A stretch of DNA of 64,000 nt from NCBI GenBank assembly GCA_900095095.1, contig FMBT01000388.1:103932-167931 (forward strand). The letters run 5' to 3'. Below, in pieces: positions 56,717 to 64,000 of the stretch. Source of the DNA: Fragilariopsis cylindrus CCMP1102. Its lineage: Eukaryota; Bacillariophyta; Bacillariophyceae; Bacillariales; Bacillariaceae. Position 1 is the stretch's first letter; every line of letters begins with the position of its first letter. A model generated the notes under the pieces. That model worked only from the letters and a program-made list of their open reading frames with translations. It did no database searches and was not told where the DNA came from. Position numbers and translations under genes: made by a program.

Positions 56717-58735
56717 ATGTCACCTCCAACTTTATCTGAAACTGAAGCTGAAGCTGAAGCAATGACAACAACAACAACAACAATAAGTAAAATCGATCAG
56801 CAGCAGCAGCAGCAGCAAAACGAAACAGAAATTTTCATGTTGGAGATGGAGCGTTCCTTAAACGATGATGATGATAATGATGATAACGACGATGCGGGTA
56901 GTGTTTCGTCATCTAGTACAGCCGGTAGTATAAGTAGTGTACTTTCTGGATACTTTGATCGTTCTGATTTCATGCCCTGGGAGAAATTATATGCCAGAGC
57001 GGAATACGCACCACACGTAGGATTTGCTATGGTAGCTGGTGGATTTGCCTGCCTTCATCCGATTTTATTCTTTGCTGGTGTCGTTACGGCGTTTGGAGCG
57101 TTGAGAGCAGCAACTCATACATACGAATACGCGATGTGTAACATCACCGAAGAACAAAAACAACTACGACGACAACAACAACAACTGAAGAAGGAAGACA
57201 GTGATGAGTATATTTCTCCTTTAAGTGATTGTTTACCGAGCATAATTGGTTTCAATAACAGCTGTGGCAGCAGCAATATCAATACCAATATCAATAATAA
57301 TAACAACGTTGACGATACCGAAAAGACGAAGAAAGGAAAAGGCGGAATTGCTACGGTATATAGTATCATCACCGACGATGAGGATTCAGTCCCGGCATTG
57401 GCTAAAACGACTTCGTCTTCATCTACGGTCGAATCGGCAAACGGAAATGTAGTAGACAGAGATGGAAATTTCATCAACAACCACACTCACGTTGTTTCGA
57501 GTTCCGTTCCTTCTATTATTCAATCACCACCGAAAGGGCAGATAAAAATAGAGGATGAATCATCATCAACGATAGATCCGATAAAATTTATCAAGGACAA
57601 TCATCCAAATCTTCCTGCTATTGCCTTGGACCATGTTGAATTTCGAGGACTAAACGCAAATGAATTTTTCGATGTATTCTTCGCCGACGATGCCCCGTTC
57701 GGATTCCCAGCTTTCCATAAACTAAGAAGCGACAAAGAAGTACAGTACGGTACATGGGACAACAGCATCCCCATCAATAACAGCCTTATCGAGGACATGA
57801 ATAACAATAACAACGTTAACGTTAACGTCGACGCGATTCCTACTTCTATTGTTACGAAGGAACGAGCAGTGGAATATCACGCCAAAAACAATGCATTTTT
57901 GGGTCCACCCTACGCATTGACGTCGAAAACGCAACGAGCGTACTTTGTTTCAAAAAAGTTACTTGTCATCGAAATCAAAACAACTTTAAAAGATATTCCA
58001 TTCTGCAGTAGATTTTATTTAATCGAACGATGGATCGTTGATGGAACTGGAACCAGTAGTAGCATAAATAGCAAAAACAACAACAAGAATAGAAAACATA
58101 CTACCAAGAAGCAACAACATAACACAGACACAGAGAAAGATAGCAATCATAATCCATCCAGAGCATCTTCGTCTCATTGTATTTACCTTACAGTCACATC
58201 CAAATGTTTCTTTACCGAAGAATGTCCTTTCGAATCTGCTATTGTTAAAGAATCGGCAAAGCAGATCGGTGAAATTTCAAGATGTTGGTACGCAATGGCA
58301 CAAGATGGTCTAAAGCGAACAGAAGAAACTAGAACAAAACGATTGCATCAACAACAACAACGACGACTTCAAAAGGAGCAGCAGATGAAGGATATATCGT
58401 CATTGTCATCAACAGAATTACTTTCCGCTTCTTCTTCTACTACCACAACAAATAATCTTGACAATGACGAAAGTATCGAAATCGAACACGTTGATGACAA
58501 CGATCGAAGCAGTAGCGGTTGTCGTGGTGGTACCCGAAGAAGAAGAAGTTCGACATCACAACAACAACAACAACAACAGCCACAGTCACACCGCCTTCTA
58601 AAAAATCGTAGCCTATCGCGATCCTTTTCAAATCTGTTAGCACGCAATTCGACGATAAATGCCGCCACCGAAAGCAACCAAGCAGTATCTACTCCTAAGG
58701 TCCGTATCTCTTCCTCTAGTGTTATTGGCGCTTAA
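56717..58735 (+). CDS. VASt-domain putative lipid transfer protein
   Basis: Single exon, 672 aa from the ATG at 56717. VASt is a StAR-like lipid-binding fold found in plant VAD1 and in Lam/GRAMD1 sterol transporters at membrane contact sites. The N-terminal third has polyQ and acidic Asp/Asn runs, then MPWEKLYARAEYAPHVGF and a hydrophobic pair (FAMVAGGFACLHPILFFAGVVT) that could be a membrane hairpin. After a disordered spacer the VASt-like domain reads NANEFFDVFFADDAPFGFPA, YGTWD, KTQRAYFVSKKLLVIEIKT, IPFCSRFYLIERWIVDG, and CIYLTVTSKCFFTEECPFES, followed by a helix (SAKQIGEISRCWYAM). No GRAM domain is visible. The tail is basic, Ser- and Gln-rich. Assignment is by pattern; sterol as ligand is inference. 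Confidence 0.75.
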   Translation: MSPPTLSETEAEAEAMTTTTTTISKIDQQQQQQQNETEIFMLEMERSLNDDDDNDDNDDAGSVSSSSTAGSISSVLSGYFDRSDFMPWEKLYARAEYAPHVGFAMVAGGFACLHPILFFAGVVTAFGALRAATHTYEYAMCNITEEQKQLRRQQQQLKKEDSDEYISPLSDCLPSIIGFNNSCGSSNINTNINNNNNVDDTEKTKKGKGGIATVYSIITDDEDSVPALAKTTSSSSTVESANGNVVDRDGNFINNHTHVVSSSVPSIIQSPPKGQIKIEDESSSTIDPIKFIKDNHPNLPAIALDHVEFRGLNANEFFDVFFADDAPFGFPAFHKLRSDKEVQYGTWDNSIPINNSLIEDMNNNNNVNVNVDAIPTSIVTKERAVEYHAKNNAFLGPPYALTSKTQRAYFVSKKLLVIEIKTTLKDIPFCSRFYLIERWIVDGTGTSSSINSKNNNKNRKHTTKKQQHNTDTEKDSNHNPSRASSSHCIYLTVTSKCFFTEECPFESAIVKESAKQIGEISRCWYAMAQDGLKRTEETRTKRLHQQQQRRLQKEQQMKDISSLSSTELLSASSSTTTTNNLDNDESIEIEHVDDNDRSSSGCRGGTRRRRSSTSQQQQQQQPQSHRLLKNRSLSRSFSNLLARNSTINAATESNQAVSTPKVRISSSSVIGA

Positions 58736-59312
58736 TTTTTAACATACTATACATACTGCGTATATATTATCTTGATTCGCAAATGATTGTGTGGAAATCA
58801 AACAGTTGTGATTGGCATATATAAGAATAGGCCAACTTAAATATAAACATATAATATACAATAGAGGATATGATTAAGTTATGAATTGAAATACTTCGAG
58901 GGTGGAATATTAGTATAGGCTGATGCAGTTCTACAAGCCGCTAATATACACGAAGTCTTCTAGCTAGTCTCGAAGCAATATAATGCATATAAATCTCTTA
59001 TAACATCTATATGTACTTTTTTTCTTAGGTCTTTCAAAAATGATAGTATCGATAGTATCAATGATACAATATCCAGTTACCAGCTACGAATTAGGACCTA
59101 TACTACTATCATGAAGTATGATGCAAAAAGTATAACATACGGGATCAAATAGTTATGTTCAAAGTATTAGTATCTATGTATGAATTGCAGCAAAATAATC
59201 TGCGTTATGTAAATTGTGTTATCGATGATCGATAAACATGGTTTTCTGTCGTTATACGACGTGGTCGTGGTGCGGTGATTTACGGCTGCGTTGTTTGTAT
59301 ATTTGGTCAAAT
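58736..59312. other. Convergent intergenic region
   Basis: AT-rich 3' flanks of the VASt gene and the M11 protease gene; no gene seen. Confidence 0.45.
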
Positions 59313-62300
59313 CTAAACAGAAAGAATGTGTTGCCATTTCCAACAACCCGCGCATTCCGCTTTGATGTCTGACGCTGTAGAGGTTCGTGTGTAAAAATAG
59401 TCGCCGTTTGATCCGGCATCGATGATCTGAACAGAATCAATATCTTCGTAAAATTCTACCTCAGTTCCGTCAACCTTATTGCTCCGTTGAAGGATAATAG
59501 TAGAATATTGATCATATAGATTGAAATTTCCCTGTTGGTCGCATATGCCGTACGTACCCGACTCATCAAACCGCGCCTTGTTGCGACACAAAACAAAGTA
59601 ACCTCGAGGAGAAAGAGAAGCACTCGCATTCAACGGAATGTATCGATTGGATGTGGAGTCATAGACTTGGTATTCCCCAAGAGAGAGTGTGAAAACGTAG
59701 GAAGGATTGAAAAGCTTGATATATTTGGCATTTTTGCAGTTTCCGTGATCGGATTAGGAAAGACTTCAAATATTACGAGATCAGATGGCATCGCGGTTGG
59801 TGCATCAGATGGTGAATCGCTTGGACTGTCAGCAGGAGAATCGCTTGAGCTTTCACTGGGTGCTGTACTTGGCCCCGAACTAGGAACAGAGCTTGGGATA
59901 GAACTGGGTGCACCACTTGGATCAAGACTAGGCATAAAGCTAGGTGAAAAACTAGGAGGAGCACTTGGACTTACTGACGGTGATAGACTAGGAGATTCCG
60001 ACGGGCCTGTAGATGGCGACATAGAAGGAGCAGCACTTGGACTTACTGACGGTGATACACTAGGAGATTCCGACGGGCCTGTAGATGGCGACATAGAAGG
60101 AGCAGCACTTGGACTTACTGACGGTGATACACTAGGAGATTCCGACGGGCCTGTAGATGGCGACATAGAAGGAGCAGCACTTGGACTTACTGACGGTGAT
60201 ACACTAGGAGATTCCGACGGGCCTGTAGATGGCGACATGGAAGGAGCAGCACTTGGACTTACTGACGGTGATACACTAGGAGATTCCGACGGGCCTGTAG
60301 ATGGCGACATGGAAGGCGTGGCAGATGGTGATCTCGTTGGATATAGAGTCGGAGGCCGAGTCGGAGACGCCGTAGGAGTTGCTGTTGGCGCTGGAGTAGG
60401 AGGCAGCGTTGGAGCAGGAGTAGGTGGTGCCGTTGGACTGGAAGTAGGTGGTGCCGTTGGACCTGGAGTTGGTGCTGGAGTAGGAGGCAGCGTTGGAGCA
60501 GGAGTTGGCGACGACGTTGGACTGGGAGTAGGAGGCAGCGTTGGACCAGGAGTTGATGACGGTGACGACGTTGGACTGGGAGTAGGTGGTGCCGTTGGAG
60601 CAGGAGTTGGCGACGGCGTTGGACTGGGAGTAGGAGGCAGCGTTGGACCAGGAGTTGATGACGGTGACGGCGTTGGACTGGGAGTAGGCGGTGCCGTTGG
60701 AGCAGGAGTTGGCGACGGCGTTGGACTGGGAGTAGGAGGCAGCGTTGGACCAGGAGTTGATGACGGTGACGGCGTTGGACTGGAAGTAGGTGGTGCCGTT
60801 GGATCTGAAGTTGGTGCTGGAGTAGGAGGCAGCGTTGGATCAGGAGTTGGCGACGGCGACGGCGTTGGACTGGGAGTAGGTGGTGCCGTTGGACCTGGAG
60901 TAGAAATTGGCGTTGGACTAGGAGTTGGCGACGGTGTTGGATCTGGAGTAGGGTCAATATCAATCAATCGTACTTCTGGTTCTGACCATCCTATAGTATT
61001 ATTGTATACTGCAACTGTTGCGTGTTCGGTGCCAGGACTTAAATTGATGGCTAATACCTTGACAGTGTAGTCCCCATACTCTACCTTTTCCCCAGGACCT
61101 AAACTATCACCGAGTTTCCATGATGAGTACCCATGCTTAATGAGGATTGTCTCACTACTGTGATCTTATTATTATCTTCAGGACGGAATCCTATCGTTGG
61201 TGGTTTGATCCGATTGAATGCCACATACAAATCACCAATCTTCGCCAACACGTGATAGTCACTTTTAATTTCAAAGTCATCGTCTAAATAATCAGGAATT
61301 GAGATGAGATTTCCTGTCCAAACCCCGTCGTATGGTACTTCTAAGTGACCATCCTGATCAATATACCATTCGAGAAACCATGATTTCGCGGCGTTGTAAC
61401 ACAGCCGAGGGGCGTCGTCGTTACCGTTAAAGAATCCCATCAAACATGTCCTAACAGCAACAAAATTGTTGTTGATGTATTAATTAAAAGCAAACAAAAA
61501 GAAGACGGAACAGGTGGAAAAAAGTTAGAATATTATAATATGATAGTATACGATAGTGCTATAGATCCTAGGACTACAACGTATAATATTACGCAGTCAT
61601 CATAAAATCTTGACCACAACAATATAAACAAAAATAACGAAAAGACAGATAAAACATCTATATATATATACATATATATCTGAGATTACTTACTTGTCGC
61701 CGTACAAGCTTCCTTTATCTATTCCAGAATGACCCAGTCCGATATTATGTCCAATTTCATGAGCTTGAACCCAAACTTGGGATCCAAATTTACCCTTATA
61801 GACACTCTTTCTAGCATTAACGTACCCATATGCGATTACTTCTCCTGGATTAATGGTTCCGTCTGCGTTCTTTGTTCTAAAATCTGTACTGTCTGGAAGA
61901 ACGATCATCGTATGTCTATATGATCCGATATTGTATCCATACTGAGCCTTCAATTCGGTTTCTACATCCTGTTCAAGTTGTCTCCTATCTTTATCATACT
62001 TATCATTGACCGTATATGGACCATAATCAGAAACCTTGTGAGGAATGTAAAGGTCAACAACACCACCAAAAGTGTTTTTGGTAATGTTATTCGGTTCGCC
62101 TTCTATATAATTTAAAAGACCTCCACTACAATCCAACAATTGAGTTTTTAAACCAACAGTATCATCTTCTCCACCAAAAATCGATTGAGATAATTCTAAT
62201 TGATTTTCCTCTGGTTCATTACCGTCTGCATCGATAACCCGTACAACCAATATTTTATTGGTTCCTGTTAACAATGAACGTTGACGTTGACGATAACGAA

Positions 62301-63024
62301 CCTCAATCGATGAAGAAGAACCATCACCACCACCACCATCATAGTCATCAATTACATTGTATTCAATAACTTCCAGGCCTTGGAATTTTTTACCACCATG
62401 AATTTCCAGATAATCTTGACCAGTATCGTCATTCTTAACGATCCGAGCCTTTGGGAATGTAACAAGATTCCTATAACTACTAATATTATTTATCTCAAAT
62501 AATTTTTCAGGTGTCATGTTTTTTGAATCAATAAAGACGGAATATGTTGTAGAAAAATTAACGTCATCATCATTCTCATCATCAAGCATATCACATTCCC
62601 ATTCCTCCGGTACATCAATCACACTTGATAAATCATTTGGATTACTAACATATTCAAAATCTATCATGAAAGGAACGCATGTAATCTTTTTCCATTTCTT
62701 TTTTAATTGTCTGGATCGTAAGTCACGAAGATGGTGACGCAGTTCTTGATCATTATCGTCCTTCTCGTTGTATCCTTCGAGCAACATGATTGGACGAGTA
62801 GATAGCTTGCGGTCGTCAGTGCTGTTTATGTTATCATGCTTATCATTATCGTTATTACTATCATTATTATCCTTATTGGCATAGCGGGTATTACCTAGTG
62901 TAGCTGTAGCTGTAGCTGTTGCTGTATTAACCAACAGTAACGAGATCAACAGGCACATTATCAACAATGATTCATTCTTCTTTGGCGAATTACCATTTCG
63001 TCTTATCATCGAGTATGTCATCAT
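59313..63024 (-). CDS. Secreted M11 (gametolysin-type) metalloprotease with Pro stalk and lamin-tail-like end
   Basis: M11 peptidases are zinc endopeptidases, first known as the Chlamydomonas gamete wall lysin. Exon 1 (63024-61694) has a signal peptide ([15 protein letters not shown]), a propeptide-like region and the active site [11 protein letters not shown] (His 422, 426, 432). A 243-nt intron (61693-61451, GTAAGT...GTTAG) joins to [14 protein letters not shown] and [13 protein letters not shown], the expected Met-turn and following motif. After the catalytic part comes a PTPSPTP stalk, then a PSxSPS stalk (five 72-bp repeats), then a segment ([31 protein letters not shown]) resembling a lamin-tail domain, ending at WQHILSV. 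The frame changes twice, near 61140 ([11 protein letters not shown]) and near 59725 (an A5 run); adding one base at each restores a single 1,156-residue protein. Confidence 0.88.
59964..60323 (-). repeat. Five 72-bp tandem coding repeats
   Basis: Period exactly 72 bp, anchors CTTGGACTTACTGACGGTGA at 59964, 60036, 60108, 60180 and 60252. Encodes 24-residue PS-rich units of the protease stalk. Copies are nearly identical, so recently expanded or homogenised. Confidence 0.93.
60330..60960 (-). repeat. PTP/PSP stalk minisatellite
   Basis: Irregular 12-36 bp units (GGAGTTGG, GGAGTAGG, CGTTGGA on the plus strand) encoding the [10 protein letters not shown]-type stalk. A longer unit of about 117 bp recurs within 60500-60800. 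Confidence 0.85.
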
Positions 63025-64000
63025 GTTCTTGGCTTAGGATAATGTCTGTTAGTGATAGTTAAATAATTTTTAGATGTACAGTAACGTGTTACCGTATCCT
63101 AAAAAAAAATTGAATTTGATTTTGAAAAGGCTGACTTTTATATATAAAAAATATGTACGTATAATATACGCATACACCACTGTATGTGGTGCTTTTGACG
63201 ATCGATGCGAAGGAAATGTTTAGATATAATAATATAGATTATTATTTTATTCTCATTGGCTGAACTTGTTTCCAGAAGAGAATCAGATACAGTTGAACTG
63301 CAACTAACAAAGGAGTTCAACGTTTAATGAATAGAATACTGTTTTGTGATGATTAGAACAATAATAATAATACGAATATATGCTGTACCACAGCCGGTAC
63401 TGTATTACAGTATGAATATTGATGATTATTTACAGTGTATTAATTTGTAACTGTAAGAAGAAACACAGTACGGTAGAAAAGGAACAATGTAGCATAGCTA
63501 TCTCAATGAGGCTGTAATATTTTATTATTTTGATGCAGTAAAGCGATAATAACGTGACAAAAGAGAACAGATTTTGAAATTCGGTTTGTAAAAAATAAAT
63601 AGAATTAATTAACGAAACGCTACCATCCAACATCAAAGTAATGTACAATTACGTTGTTTTAAAAAATATTATTACAATATGCTAATTAACGAAATGTTAC
63701 AAGGCCATAATATCCAACCACGAGTCAATGTGCCACCAATATTACAATTATGCTGTTTTAAAACATTAAACTTACTTGATTAGTACTGTACTTTGGTCAA
63801 ACCCATACTTACATAAATTTGTAGAATAATGTTAAATAAAAAGTTGAACGTGAACTACCGTACTACTGTTAATCCCATGCGTGATCTGATGATTGATCCG
63901 GTTTTGATGTATGGATCCGGTTTGTATGGATCCGGTTTGTATGGACCCTAACCCTATCCCAGCTAGATCCATATGGACGTTTTGAGTCCTTACAAGGTAC
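63025..64000. other. Terminal intergenic region
   Basis: Presumed 5' flank of the M11 protease gene. AT-rich, with short repeats at the far end; no coding region recognised. Confidence 0.5.
63895..63943. repeat. GATCCGGTTTGTATG tandem repeat
   Basis: Three copies: a 19-bp variant at 63895 and two exact 15-bp units at 63914 and 63929, followed by GACCCTAACCCTATCCC. Confidence 0.85.

Noticed and set aside
59535-61070. 511-codon plus-strand open frame rich in Gly-Val
   Set aside because: Exact antisense of the Pro-rich protease stalk; open only because of the repeat's codon pattern.
63944-63960. CCCTAACCCTA as a telomere-like repeat
   Set aside because: Fewer than two full units; the surrounding sequence is not telomeric.
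1-64000. tRNA, rRNA or CRISPR array
   Set aside because: No cloverleaf with a T-loop consensus, no rRNA core and no regularly spaced repeat array was seen by eye; a covariance-model scan would settle the RNA question.

Overview
The window looks like nuclear DNA of a diatom (stramenopile alga). The evidence is short GT-AG introns of about 80-320 nt (one may be about 730 nt), two proteins that begin with a signal peptide followed by a phenylalanine-containing plastid-entry motif, secreted proteins with long Pro-Ser/Pro-Thr stalks typical of diatom genomes, a cytochrome-b5 fused front-end fatty acid desaturase, and AT-rich gene deserts full of microsatellites. No rRNA, tRNA, CRISPR or bacterial-style operon was seen. 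Species is not determined.

Layout: (0-2 kb) plastid-type ERA GTPase, + strand. (3-5.5 kb) a protein with two copies of a Cys/His motif and a Gln-rich tail, +. (6.6-10.7 kb) coatomer alpha subunit, +. (11.2-12.6 kb) EDR2 C-terminal (DUF1336) lipid-binding protein, -. (13.5-14.8 kb) unknown plastid membrane protein, -. (15.8-34.0 kb) one giant VPS13 bridge-like lipid transfer protein of roughly 5,850 residues, +, with two PDZ-like segments and a dysferlin-type motif. Its frame is interrupted many times, mostly in a way that fits one missing base. (34.6-35.2 kb) LSM4, +. (36.1-38.3 kb) secreted or type I membrane protein with an RS-rich tail, -. (39.7-45.7 kb) an apparently complete DNA transposon with 23-bp terminal inverted repeats, a 4-bp target duplication, subterminal tandem repeats and an intact two-exon transposase. 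(46.5-49.0 kb) fasciclin-domain surface protein, +. (49.6-51.1 kb) helical-repeat-like unknown protein plus a duplicated scrap of its 3' end, -. (51.6-52.7 kb) small multi-pass membrane protein with broken frame, +. (52.9-54.8 kb) front-end desaturase, -. (56.7-58.7 kb) VASt-domain putative sterol/lipid transfer protein, +. (59.3-63.0 kb) M11 (gametolysin-type) metalloprotease with a repetitive Pro stalk and a lamin-tail-like end, -.

The genes are independent eukaryotic transcription units, but lipid and membrane traffic recurs: VPS13, the VASt protein, the EDR2-type protein, coatomer alpha and the desaturase. Three products (fasciclin, M11 protease, RS-tail membrane protein) look like cell-surface or secretory-pathway proteins. 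Splice sites were assigned by reading frame and GT/AG context only. Where two readings are possible (intron or missing base), both are given.
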